This document shows positions 9,201 through 16,769 of a DNA stretch of 64,000 nucleotides, one piece after another. Under the pieces are notes generated by a model that was not told the origin of the DNA, made no database searches, and was given only the letters and a program-made list of their open reading frames with translations. Positions within the stretch are counted from its first letter, which is position 1, and each line of letters opens with the position of its first letter. The stretch covers positions 20,581-84,580 of the forward strand of contig QQUF01000043.1 in the NCBI GenBank assembly GCA_008501735.1, given 5' to 3'. The position numbers and the translations under genes are program-made. The stretch is from Calditrichota bacterium (GTDB lineage Bacteria; CLD3).

Positions 9201-9742
9201 TTTTACGTTTGGATTGTTACCAACAAAAAGCCGAAAAGAAGAGAAGGCAAAGTTCAACTTGTGAATGCAGTTAGCTTTTACAAAAAAATGCGTAAAAGTC
9301 TTGGCAGTAAAAGGAATTTCATTACCGATGAGCAAATCCAAGGAATTACTCAAATCTACACTGGATTTGGAGAAAATGAGTTTTGTAAAATCTTTGACAA
9401 TGATGATTTTGGTTACACGAAAGTAACTGTTGAAAGACCTTTGGTAAAATAGACGGCAAAACAGTTACTGACAAAAAAGGAAATCCGAAACCTGATTCAA
9501 AGTTAAGAGATTACGAAAAGATTCCTCTCAAACAAGACGTTGAGGAATACTTTGAAAAGGAAGTTTTGCCTCACGTGAAAGATGCTTGGCTTGACAGAGC
9601 AAAAGACAAAATCGGTTACGAGATTAATTTCACGAAGTATTTTTACAAATACAAGCCTTTGCGTTCACTTGAAGAAATCAAAGCGGATATTTTGGAAGTC
9701 GAGGAGCAAACCGAAGGACTTTTAAAGGAAATCTTAGAATGA
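9201..9742 (+). pseudogene. hsdM: Remnant of type I restriction-modification methylase HsdM (C-terminal third)
   Basis: Conceptual translation gives FYVWIVTNKK..., then KVQLVNAVSFYKKMRKSLGS, IFDNDDFGY and TVERPL. A second frame continues with DGKTVTDKKGNPKPD, DVEEYFEKEVLPHV and FYKYKPLRSLEEI, ending at 9742. This is the standard C-terminal end of HsdM N6-adenine methylases, in the right order. The frame changes near 9445, where one extra A in the GTAAAATAG run would restore it. The SAM-binding and NPPY catalytic regions are absent. The junction with the DUF2779 gene is only 4 bases past that gene's stop, which points to a deletion that removed the 5' two thirds. Not functional. Confidence 0.85.
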
Positions 9743-9784
9743 ATTTAGTTACATTTTTAATTTATCTTTGAAGGGACGTTTTTA

Positions 9785-10022
9785 CATCTCCCTAAATCCC
9801 TCTTCAAAGAGGGACTTTAAATGTTGCGACTTTCTAATTTCTTCTTTGAATTAGTGGAGAACATCTTCCTAAATTTCTTTTCAAAGAGGGACTTTAAATG
9901 TTTGGACTTTCTAATTTCTTCTTTGAAGGAGTTGTAAACATCTCCCTAAATCCCTCTTCAAAGAGGGACTTTAAATTCTGTGAACTTTCTAATTCCTCCT
10001 TTGAAGGAGGTTAGGAGGATGT
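9785..10022. repeat. Three imperfect tandem copies of a 77-bp unit with palindromic core
   Basis: Units begin at 9785, 9862 and 9939, each with CATCTCCCTAAATCC-like text, the palindrome CCCTCTTCAAAGAGGG (degenerate in unit 2), then ACTTTAAA and a second palindrome CTTCTTTGAAGGAG. The spacing is exactly 77 bases twice. Related single copies flank the other genes of the island (11374-11472, 11939-11981). The 319 bases between the HsdM and HsdS relics hold nothing else recognisable. Confidence 0.8.
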
Positions 10023-10061
10023 AAAACACCCAAACGACAAAATAAAATGAAAAACTAAAGT

Positions 10062-10711
10062 ATGAAAAAATATCCAAATTACAAAGATTCAGGCGTTGAA
10101 TGGCTTGGCGAAATTCCCGAACATTGGGAAGCGAAAAAGTTGAAGTTTTCAGATTTAGTAATTATGGGACAATCACCTGATTCTAAGGACTACAACACTG
10201 AAAAGAAAGGTTTTCCCTTTTTACAAGGAAATGCTGATTTTCAGGAAGTTTTTCCAAGTCCAAGAATTTGGTGTGAAAATGTTAGAAAGATGGCAAATGA
10301 AAACGATATTTTACTTTCTGTTAGAGCACCAATCGGAGCGGTAAACATTGCAAATGAAATTTATGGAATTGGTCGTGGGTTAAGTGCAATTCGTTCAAAG
10401 AACTCATTTCAAAATATCTTTATTACTTGATTTTATCTTCGGAAGATGAGCTAAATAGCTTAGGAACTGGTTCAACTTACAAAGCTATTTCAGTTAGTAT
10501 TGTTGAAAATACTTCAATTTCTCAACCACCACTTTCCGAACAAGAAGCAATCGCAAACTACCTTGACGAAAAGACGGCGAAAATTGATTTGTTGGTTGAG
10601 TTGAAGAAAAAACAAATCGAATTGCTCAAAGAACAACGCACAGCACTAATTAACCAAGCAAGTTACCAAAGGTTTAAATCCAAACGCAAAAATGAAAGAT
10701 TCAGGCATTGA
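10062..10711 (+). pseudogene. hsdS: HsdS specificity subunit, first target-recognition half, frameshifted twice
   Basis: The ATG at 10062 opens MKKYPNYKDSGVEWLGEIP, a typical HsdS beginning, and the first target-recognition domain follows (PF01420). The frame stops at 10430. In the shifted frame the domain continues as YYLILSSEDELNSLG... and passes into the conserved helix PPLSEQEAIANYLDEKTAKI and KEQRTALI. One lost A in the CAAAATAT run near 10411 explains the break. A second shift, an extra A near 10661 (GCAAGTTACC for GCAGTTACC), separates this half from the second. Without it the linker would read AVTKGLNPNAKMKDSG, the usual bridge between HsdS halves. The original gene was one protein of about 429 residues spanning 10062-11348. 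Confidence 0.85.
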
Positions 10712-11348
10712 ATGGCTCGGCGAAATCCCCGAACATTGGGAAAAAGTTAAAGTGAGTCACTACATTTATTTACGACATGGATTTCAATTTAGAGATTATG
10801 ATTTTACAGACTTTGGGTGTAAAATTATTAAAATTTCTCAACTTCTACCCTCAGGGAAATTGGATTTAGAAAATTGCGATACAATTGATTCAAATAGAAT
10901 TTCAAACTTTGAGGAAATTGTAATTAGGAATGGTGATGTTTTAATGGCTTTGACTGGAGGAACAATCGGAAAAGTTGTTAAGGCAAATGGAGTAAAAGAA
11001 ATTATTTTACAAAATTATCGTGTCGGGAATTTCTTCCCTAAGGATATTAATTTAATTTCAAAAGAATTTATTTTTTGGATAATGAAATCAGAATTACTTT
11101 TTGCACAAATTAATTTTGCACAAAGAGAAACTGGGCAACCGAACATTGGGAAAGAAGATTTTCGCGATATGTTTTTTGCTCTTCCATCACCTCCAGAACA
11201 AGAAACGATTGCGAATTACCTTGACGAAAAGACAGCGAAAACTGACGATTCAATTTCCAAAGCAGAAAGCCAAATTGAATTTTTGAAAGAATATAGAACG
11301 GCTTTGATTTCCGAAGCAGTTACAGGCAAAATTGATGTTAGGGGTTGA
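10692..11348 (+). CDS. hsdS: HsdS specificity subunit, second target-recognition half (open frame cut off from first half)
   Basis: 218 codons from ATG 10692: MKDSGIEWLGEIPEHWEKVK starts a second copy of the HsdS N-terminal motif. A target-recognition domain with LMALTGGTIGKV and IILQNYRVGNFFP follows, then the coiled-coil conserved region PPEQETIANYLDEKTAKT and the end TALISEAVTGKIDVRG. In a working enzyme each half reads one side of a bipartite DNA site and the coiled coil sets the spacing between HsdM subunits. Here the upstream half is in other frames, so only a half-size subunit could be made from an internal start. Half-size HsdS can dimerise in some systems, but no intact HsdM or HsdR is in the window. 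I regard it as part of a relic. Confidence 0.75.
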   Translation: MKDSGIEWLGEIPEHWEKVKVSHYIYLRHGFQFRDYDFTDFGCKIIKISQLLPSGKLDLENCDTIDSNRISNFEEIVIRNGDVLMALTGGTIGKVVKANGVKEIILQNYRVGNFFPKDINLISKEFIFWIMKSELLFAQINFAQRETGQPNIGKEDFRDMFFALPSPPEQETIANYLDEKTAKTDDSISKAESQIEFLKEYRTALISEAVTGKIDVRG

Positions 11349-11373
11349 TAGACCAAATCTTTCTTGCAAGGAA

Positions 11374-11472
11374 CGTTTTACATCCTCCTAACCTCCTTCA
11401 AAGGAGGAATTTAAGAACGAGCAACGAGTTAAAGTCCCTCTTTGAAGAGGGATTTAGGGAGATGTAAAAAAC
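11374..11472. repeat. Compound palindromic repeat between HsdS and DUF559 genes
   Basis: The left arm reads CGTTTTACATCCTCC followed by the palindrome CCTCCTTCAAAGGAGG. The right arm is its approximate inverse: CCCTCTTTGAAGAGGG, then GGGAGATGTAAAAAACG. The whole can fold into a large cruciform. It is made of the same words as the 77-bp unit at 9785-10022 but with one arm reversed. Confidence 0.7.
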
Positions 11473-11500
11473 GCTTAACTTCACCAAAAGGACAAAATAA

Positions 11501-11878
11501 TTGGCACGTAATAAAATTATTCCTTACAAAAGTCATTTGAAAGATTACGCAAGACATTTAAGGAAAAACAGCACTTTACCAGAAATTATTCTTTGGAAGC
11601 AAATCAAGGGAAAAGCTCTTGGAGTTGAATTTCATAGACAAGTTCCTATTGATAATTTTATTGTAGATTTTTATTGCCACGAATTAATGTTAGCGATTGA
11701 GATTGATGGAAGTAGCCACGATAATAAATATGAATACGATTACAGAAGGGAAACAAAATTACAGGATTTAGGAGTAAAATTTATTAGGTTTAACAATTCA
11801 GATGTTATGAATAATTTGATAGGTGTTTTTAACGCATTGCAAAAAAGAGTTGAAGAAATTCAAAGAGAAAATTCTTAA
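11501..11878 (+). CDS. DUF559 (Vsr-like fold) endonuclease-domain protein
   Basis: 125 residues starting at TTG 11501 (MARNKIIPYKSHLKDYARHLR). The sequence follows the DUF559 family (PF04480) closely: LPEIILWKQIKG, then GVEFHRQVPIDNFIVDFYC, IEIDGSSH and the end with FIRFNNSDVMNNL. The D and E-x-D residues in the FIVDF and AIEIDG strands are the putative metal ligands of this PD-(D/E)xK / Vsr-like fold. Such genes often ride along with restriction and methylase loci, and the function is unproven. It is the only undamaged reading frame of the island and is bracketed on both sides by copies of the palindromic repeat. No ATG alternative fits the conserved start. Confidence 0.82.
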   Translation: MARNKIIPYKSHLKDYARHLRKNSTLPEIILWKQIKGKALGVEFHRQVPIDNFIVDFYCHELMLAIEIDGSSHDNKYEYDYRRETKLQDLGVKFIRFNNSDVMNNLIGVFNALQKRVEEIQRENS

Positions 11879-11938
11879 CAAAAAATCCTTCTTTTTAATT
11901 TTCTCTCAAAAGAGTAAAATCAAATTTGTAAGCAGTTA

Positions 11939-11981
11939 AAAAGTCCCCTCTTTGAAGAGGGATTTAGAGAGATGTAAAAAA
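11939..11981. repeat. Single copy of the island palindromic repeat
   Basis: It contains CCCTCTTTGAAGAGGG followed by ATTTAGAGAGATGTAAAAAA, the inverse of the words in the 77-bp unit. It lies between the DUF559 and AlbA_2 genes. Confidence 0.65.
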
Positions 11982-12015
11982 GATTACAAAATCACCAAAA
12001 GACAAAAATTAGAAA

Positions 12016-13450
12016 ATGAACACAAACGAAATTCTAAAAATTATCGAACAAGGCGAAAGCAAAAAAGTTGAGTTCAAAGAATCACGCTCAAAACCTAGTA
12101 ACGATGTTTTTGACTCCGTTTGTGCTTTCCTTAATGGCTTTGGTGGACATTTATTTCTTGGTGTTTGTGATGACGGAACAATTTGCGGAATCGAGCCGAA
12201 AGCTAAAAATCAAATCCTAAACGACTTTGTAACTTTGGCTAACAATCCACAAAAACTAAACCCGACTTTTTATTTCTCACCGGAAGTTTTTGAGATTGAA
12301 GGTAAAACGGTGATTTACATTCCGATTTCCAAAAGTACACAAGTTCACCGTTCAAAAGGCAAATATTTTGTCAGAAATTCAGACGGTGATTTTGACATCA
12401 CAAACTATTCTTCACAAGTCGCAAATCTTTACTTAAAAAAGAATTCAAATCACACGGAAAACACTGTTTATCCTTTTTAAAAATCTCTGATTTCAGAAGC
12501 AATTTAATTGAACGTGCTCGAAGACTTACAAAGCACAATTCACCAAAGAACCGTTGGTTTGAAATGGACGATTTGGAAGTAATGTGAAGTGCTAAACTTT
12601 TGGTGAAAAATCCAGAGACAGGCGAAGAAAATTTTACACTCGCCTCAGTAATGCTTTTGGGAAAAGATTGCACGATTCACAGCATAATTTCACACCACAA
12701 AACCGATGCGATTTTGAGACGTGAAAACACAATGCGTTACGATGACAGAGAGTACATTGACAGGAATTTGATTGAGAGCTTTGAAAGATTAATGGATTTT
12801 GCAAGGAAGCATTTGCCCGATAAATTTCACCTCGAAGGAGTTCAAAGAATTAGCATTCGAGATAAAATATTTAGAGAGGTTTTTCAAACCTCCTGATTCA
12901 TCGTGAGTTCTTTCATTCTTTTCCTGCAAAATTTGTAATTGAAAAAGGCAGAATTTTTACTGAAAACTTCAACATTCCTCACACAGAAGGAAAAATTAAT
13001 CCAAAGTCTTTCATTCTCTTTTCCAAAAATCCGAAAATTGCTTCATTTTTTAAAGAAATCGGTTTTGCTGACGAACTTGGTTCCGGAGTTCGGAACTTGT
13101 TCAAGTATTGCAAAATTTATTTCGGACAAAACCCGGAACTAATCGAAGATGAAATTTTTAGATTTAATCTTAAATTCCCTCAAGTTACCACGCAAGTTAT
13201 CACGCAAGTTACCACGCAAGTTGAAGACAAAAGAATTAAAGGAATTCTCAAGTTTTGCAAAACACCTAAAAGCAGAGATGAGATTCAAAACCACGTTGGA
13301 ATTAAGAACAGAGAGCATTTTAGGAAAAGCATTTTAAAACCTTTGCTTGAAAAAGGATTGTTAGGAATGACAATTCCCGACAAGCCGAGAAGTTCAAAGC
13401 AAAAATATTTTACTGCAACCGTGCAAGTTAGTGACCAAGTCGAAAGTTAA
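12016..13450 (+). pseudogene. Broken AlbA_2 (Schlafen-like) / HATPase_c_4 ATP-binding protein
   Basis: Frame 1 (12016-12480) is an AlbA_2 domain (PF04326): KVEFKESR, then FGGHLFLGVCDDGTICGIE and YFVRNSDGDF. One lost T in the run near 12475 moves the frame; it continues LKISDFRSNLIERAR and RWFEMDDLEVM, then hits TGA at 12585-12587. The same frame goes on with TGEENFTLASVMLLGKD and YDDREYIDRNLIESFE. A second lost T near 12882 moves it again to NLLIHREFFHSF, ELGSGVRNLFKY and a C-terminal winged-helix-like tail ending at 13450. The intact protein would have had about 475 residues. Such proteins are frequent companions of type I restriction loci. A 12-base tandem repeat at about 13180-13220 encodes the TTQV/ITQV repeats typical of the linker. 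Confidence 0.83.
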
Positions 13451-13460
13451 AGTAAATTAA

Positions 13461-13536
13461 GTCAGAGCCTCACTTTTAGTGAGAATCTGACAGAGTTGTG
13501 AGGCTCTGACTTTCAGTGAGATTCTCACTAAGAATC
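13461..13536. repeat. Interleaved inverted repeats downstream of the AlbA_2 relic
   Basis: GTCAGAGCCTCAC at the left is matched exactly in inverse by GTGAGGCTCTGAC. A second pair, AGTGAGAATCTGAC-like and TGAGATTCTCACT, is interleaved with it. The text looks like a REP-type palindromic element, unrelated in sequence to the 77-bp repeats. Confidence 0.65.
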
Positions 13537-13553
13537 TAATTTTAGAAGACAAA

Positions 13554-13706
13554 ATGAGCTATACAGAAAAAGATTTTGAAACACACATTGAAGAACATTT
13601 GTTGAATTCAGGTTATCAAAAAAATGTTTCCAAAGAGTTCGACAAAGATTTGATTTTTATTCCGGCAAGAGTCGAAGAGTTGAAAGATTCTGTTAGAATT
13701 AGTTAG
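13554..13706 (+). pseudogene. hsdR: N-terminal stump of type I restriction subunit HsdR
   Basis: A 50-codon frame starts MSYTEKDFETHIEEHLLNSG and continues YQKNVSKEFDKDLIFIP. This is the normal opening of HsdR motor/nuclease subunits, which are about 1000 residues long. The frame ends at a TAG, and the following bases (13707-13790) show no further HsdR-like translation. The nuclease and helicase parts are gone. Together with the HsdM and HsdS relics it fixes the original order as hsdM-hsdS-(accessory genes)-hsdR. Confidence 0.75.
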
Positions 13707-13789
13707 TTGTGTAAACTTATCGAACCAAAACTAAAAGTTGGAAAATCTGCTTTTAACCTTTTGAAAGGCAGATTCTGGCAGGGGAAATA

Positions 13790-13822
13790 AAAAAAGCTGT
13801 TCAAAAGAACAACTTTTTTTAT
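13790..13822 (-). terminator. Terminator downstream of tRNA-Arg
   Basis: Read on the minus strand, a stem made of AAAGTTGTTC and GAACAGCTTT with a short T-rich loop is followed by seven T. It lies directly after the tRNA 3' end. Confidence 0.7.
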
Positions 13823-13827
13823 AAAAA

Positions 13828-13901
13828 TACACCCGTCGAGATTTGAACTCAAAACCTTCTGATTCGTAGTCAGATGCTCTATCCAATTGAGCTACGGGTG
13901 C
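13828..13901 (-). tRNA. tRNA-Arg (anticodon ACG)
   Basis: 74 bases on the minus strand fold as a full cloverleaf. The acceptor stem is GCACCCG with CGGGTGT (one G-T pair), the D arm is GCTC...GAGC, and the anticodon stem CTGA/TCAG holds a loop with ACG. The T stem TTGAG/CTCGA encloses TTCAAAT. The discriminator base is A and CCA is not encoded. ACG reads CGU and, after A-to-I editing, CGC/CGA. The gene stands alone beside the restriction relic, and tRNA genes are common island boundaries, but no attachment-site duplication was found. Confidence 0.93.
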
Positions 13902-13974
13902 AAAATTGAGTCGGAATTTAACTCTGTTTGTAATTTTTCCCAAATAAAAAATCTAACTAAAAATACTTTTTTAA

Positions 13975-13995
13975 TTTGAAAATATATTTTTCAAA
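13975..13995. promoter_or_regulatory. AT-rich palindrome upstream of the dehydrogenase gene
   Basis: TTTGAAAATATATTTTTCAAA is nearly perfectly self-complementary. It lies about 80 bases before the ATG at 14077, a sensible place for an operator. Simple AT-rich sequence could also produce it by chance. Confidence 0.3.
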
Positions 13996-14076
13996 CAAAT
14001 GTTTAATTCTGTAAATTAGCATTCCTCAATAGGATTTTGTAATCACTGAACTTTAAAAATTAGGAGAAAGCCATTT

Positions 14077-15246
14077 ATGGCAAATCTTAACTTGGGAACT
14101 CTCCCGACAAATCTTCCCGAAGAATTGGGACCTGAAAAAATTTTAATTGTTAGTAATCCAAAAACTGGAATGCTTGGTTATTTGGTTATTTACAACTCTG
14201 CTCGCGGAATCGGAAAAGGTGGAGTTAGAATGGCATCAAACCTTACTCTTGAAACAGTAATGCTTCTTGCAAAAACTATGACTTTTAAAAATGCGATGGC
14301 AGGTTTGCCTTTCGGTGGAGCAAAAGGTGGAATTGTTGCTGACCCAAACGACCCAAATCGTGAAGCAATTATTCGTTCTTACGCAAAAGAACTAAGAAAT
14401 ATTATTCCTAACGAGTATGTCTTTGGGCTTGATATGGGACTTTCAGAATCTGACGCAGCTTTAGTTGTTGATGAACTTGGAAACAACAGACTTGCTTCAA
14501 CTGGTAAACCAAAATATATGGGCGGAATTCCTTACGACGAAGAAGGTTTAGCAGGGCTTGGAGTTGTTGAAGGAATGCAAAATTCTTGTCAATTTATTCA
14601 GGGATTAACAATGCCTTCTTCGACAATTTCCATTCAAGGTTATGGAGCAATGGGAAAAGCTGTTGCAAAATATTCTACTAATCGAGGTGCAAAAATAGTT
14701 GCGGTTTCAAATATGGTTCGTGGTGAATCAGCAAAAGCAATTTACAATCCTAAAGGAATTGACCTTGAAAAGTTGAATTCGTTAGTTACTGATGCTTCAA
14801 AAAGTGTAACACTTTACAAAGATGCAGAAGTTCTTGAAGGTGGTGAGGAATTATTCTTAGATTGTGATTTTGTTGTTCCCTCGGCTGCGGGTGGTGTGAT
14901 TACAAAAGAAAATGTTCACAGAATTCAAGCAAAAGTTTTGGCTGAAGCAGCAAACAATCCTGTAACTCCTGAAGCTCAAAAAATGCTTGACCCAAATAAC
15001 ACTCTTTACCTTCCAGATTTTGTAATTAATAGTGGTGGAGTAATTGCCGCCTACGTTGAATACATTAATGGAACTCTCGACCAAGCAGTTGAAAGAATCA
15101 GAAAAACAGTGCCATACAACGTCGAAAGAGTTTTAAAAGAGGCAATTGATAATAAAGTAAAAACTATAAGCGAAATTAGAGATATTGCGGAAAGAATTGC
15201 AAAAGATAGAGTTGTAAAAGCTATGAAAGCTAAAGGCAGAATATAA
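14077..15246 (+). CDS. Glu/Leu/Phe/Val dehydrogenase (glutamate dehydrogenase type)
   Basis: 389 residues. The ATG at 14077 follows a good ribosome binding site (AGGAGAA). The protein would catalyse reversible NAD(P)-dependent oxidative deamination of an amino acid, most likely glutamate to 2-oxoglutarate. The catalytic domain shows GKGGVRM at 46-52, a substrate lysine in TMTFKNAM (K71) and the catalytic lysine in FGGAKGGI (K84). The nucleotide-binding domain starts with IQGYGAMGKAV (G188-x-G-x-x-G193). The C-terminus has VINSGGVIAAYVEY. It is somewhat shorter than typical bacterial GdhA (410-450). Substrate choice among Glu, Leu and Phe cannot be settled by eye, but the K71/K84 context and SGGV favour glutamate. 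Confidence 0.9.
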   Translation: MANLNLGTLPTNLPEELGPEKILIVSNPKTGMLGYLVIYNSARGIGKGGVRMASNLTLETVMLLAKTMTFKNAMAGLPFGGAKGGIVADPNDPNREAIIRSYAKELRNIIPNEYVFGLDMGLSESDAALVVDELGNNRLASTGKPKYMGGIPYDEEGLAGLGVVEGMQNSCQFIQGLTMPSSTISIQGYGAMGKAVAKYSTNRGAKIVAVSNMVRGESAKAIYNPKGIDLEKLNSLVTDASKSVTLYKDAEVLEGGEELFLDCDFVVPSAAGGVITKENVHRIQAKVLAEAANNPVTPEAQKMLDPNNTLYLPDFVINSGGVIAAYVEYINGTLDQAVERIRKTVPYNVERVLKEAIDNKVKTISEIRDIAERIAKDRVVKAMKAKGRI

Positions 15247-15259
15247 TTTTTGAATATTT

Positions 15260-15295
15260 GGTAGTAATAGTTTTTTTAATTTTTACTACCTTTTT
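15260..15295 (+). terminator. Terminator of the dehydrogenase gene
   Basis: GGTAGTAA (15260-15267) pairs with TTACTACC (15283-15290), followed by TTTTT. It overlaps the last codons of the convergent gene ending at 15276, so one hairpin may serve both strands. Confidence 0.55.
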
Positions 15296-16157
15296 GTGAA
15301 ATTGGCTCTTCCCAATTCACGTTGAATTCTCCAAATCCTAATTCGATTTTAAGGTAAAGGATAAAGTCATTTCTGTCAAAACCAATGTTTCGGTAAAGAC
15401 TTGGTCCTACTTTTTCAAACTTCTCATAATTTTTGTCAGTAAAAATTGACGCTTCTTCTTTAATCTCAACTGAAATTCCTTTTTGGAGAAATATTTCTAT
15501 TTCCGAAAAACCTGCTGTGATTTCGGCTTTCGCTGATTTGCTTATATGATTGCCTGTAAATTGAAAAATATATTCTCCGACTCCACCTTCAAAGTATAAT
15601 TCTTCAAAGTTTGTATTTAGAATATCATAAAAACTAATCTCACCAACACCACTTTCTATAAATATTTTTTGCAAAGAACTTTGAGATTGTTTCCCGCATT
15701 TTAAAACAACTTCGCCAATCCCATTTTCGAGGGTAAAATTTGTTAATCTCAAATCTGCCAAATCGAAATCGGCTTCTGCTGCTCCCAAACTAAAGTTTAA
15801 ATCAAATTTTAAATCGTCAGTTAGAAATATTCTCCAATGATTTTCATCAAAATCACTAGAATTTAAAATACTCATCTTTTTATTAATCGGGAAAAGTCTA
15901 AAGTAACCGATAGAATCTTCCAAAATTTCATAAGTCATTTTGGGTCTTTGAGTTTCAGTAGAAAATGAGATTTCTGCTTCTAAAATATCTTTGATTTCAT
16001 CAGATTCAATTTCTAATTTACCGCTACTGAACTCTAAGTTCACATTAACGATTTTTTCAGAACTTCGAGGAATTGAAATATTTGAAGAACTTCCACCACC
16101 AGCAAAAACCGCTTGTGTAAGGCTTAAGAGGAAGCTCAAAATGCAAAGAGGAAGCAT
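15276..16157 (-). CDS. Exported toastrack-like (DUF2154 / LiaF C-terminal-like) beta protein
   Basis: 293 residues with a signal peptide (MLPLCILSFLLSLTQAVFAG). The mature part is repetitive beta structure with short recurring blocks (LEIESDEIKD, NGIGEVVLKCG, SGVGEISFYD, GGVGEYIFQF, GFGEFNVNW). This is the GxGE-type rung pattern of the toastrack domain found in LiaF and related cell-envelope sensors. The gene begins 4 bases after the ECF sigma gene and is surely co-transcribed with it. LiaF-like proteins sense envelope stress, so this could be the sensor or a regulon product. There is no membrane helix after the signal peptide, so it is periplasmic. The assignment is by pattern only. Confidence 0.65.
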   Translation of the reverse strand: MLPLCILSFLLSLTQAVFAGGGSSSNISIPRSSEKIVNVNLEFSSGKLEIESDEIKDILEAEISFSTETQRPKMTYEILEDSIGYFRLFPINKKMSILNSSDFDENHWRIFLTDDLKFDLNFSLGAAEADFDLADLRLTNFTLENGIGEVVLKCGKQSQSSLQKIFIESGVGEISFYDILNTNFEELYFEGGVGEYIFQFTGNHISKSAKAEITAGFSEIEIFLQKGISVEIKEEASIFTDKNYEKFEKVGPSLYRNIGFDRNDFILYLKIELGFGEFNVNWEEPISQKGSKN

Positions 16158-16161
16158 TTGC

Positions 16162-16752
16162 TTAGTTTAAAATTTTATTTTTGAGTGCAACTTTGAGCAT
16201 TTCTCTTGCTCGGAAAATTCGGGCTTTTACTGTTCCAATCGGAATATTAAGGAGTAGTGCAATTTCTTCGTAAGATTTGTCTTCTTGATGTCTAAGAACA
16301 ATTGCTTCGTGATATTTCTTAGGCAAATCATCGATTGCTAGTTGGATTAAATTTGAACGCTCTTTTTGAATAATTTCACGTTCTGGAGTAACTGCTTCGG
16401 TATCTTCGTATTCTCGTTGCCTTTCGCCGTCTTTACCTTCGATTGGATTTTCCATCGAGTAGGTTTGTAACTTTTTTTTGCGGATAAAATCAATGCAATT
16501 ATTTCGTGCAATTTTGTAAAGCCAAGTAGAAAATGCGTGTTCGGGGTTGTAAGATTCTAAAGCTCGAAAAGCTTTTAGAAAGGTTTCTTGGACTAAATCT
16601 TCAGCTTGGATTGGGTCGTAAACCATCTTTTTTAGCATTAAAAAAAGCCCATCTTTGTAACGGTTTACAATAATCTCGTAGGCTTTTTGGTCACCTTTAA
16701 GTGCCTTTTCAATTTCTAATTTGATTTCTTCTGAATTTAGAAGTTTTTCCAA
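16162..16752 (-). CDS. ECF RNA polymerase sigma factor (sigma-70 family)
   Basis: 196 residues. The start is a TTG (16752); no in-frame ATG precedes region 2. Region 2 is seen as IVNRYKDGLFLMLKKMVYD, then AEDLVQETFLKAFRALESY, with FSTWLYKIARNNCIDFIRKK as the -10 binding helix. Region 4 is YHEAIVLRHQEDKSYEEIA and IPIGTVKARIFRAREMLK, a helix-turn-helix for the -35 element. This is the layout of group 4 (RpoE/SigW) sigma factors. No anti-sigma gene with a zinc-binding or RseA-like domain follows; the co-transcribed partner is the exported toastrack-like protein. Confidence 0.92.
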   Translation of the reverse strand: MEKLLNSEEIKLEIEKALKGDQKAYEIIVNRYKDGLFLMLKKMVYDPIQAEDLVQETFLKAFRALESYNPEHAFSTWLYKIARNNCIDFIRKKKLQTYSMENPIEGKDGERQREYEDTEAVTPEREIIQKERSNLIQLAIDDLPKKYHEAIVLRHQEDKSYEEIALLLNIPIGTVKARIFRAREMLKVALKNKILN

Positions 16753-16769
16753 ACTGTTTTCCGAAAAAT

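Noticed and set aside
9785-10022. CRISPR array
   Set aside because: The copies are imperfect, 77 bases long with no unique spacers, and no cas operon is near; the DUF2779 gene is only Cas4-like in fold.
10062-11348. Two independent HsdS genes
   Set aside because: The link between them reads as the normal central linker of a two-domain HsdS once one extra base is removed, so they were one gene.
12585-12587. TGA in the AlbA_2 relic as a second selenocysteine
   Set aside because: The position lies where homologues tend to have a basic residue (a CGA or AGA could become TGA), the gene has two further frameshifts, and no hairpin of the right kind was seen.
12398-12673. Gene on the minus strand inside the AlbA_2 relic
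   Set aside because: It is the reverse-frame image of a degraded gene, with no own start signals or family pattern.
13707-13827. Attachment site next to tRNA-Arg
   Set aside because: No repeat of the tRNA 3' end was found in the window, and no integrase is present.
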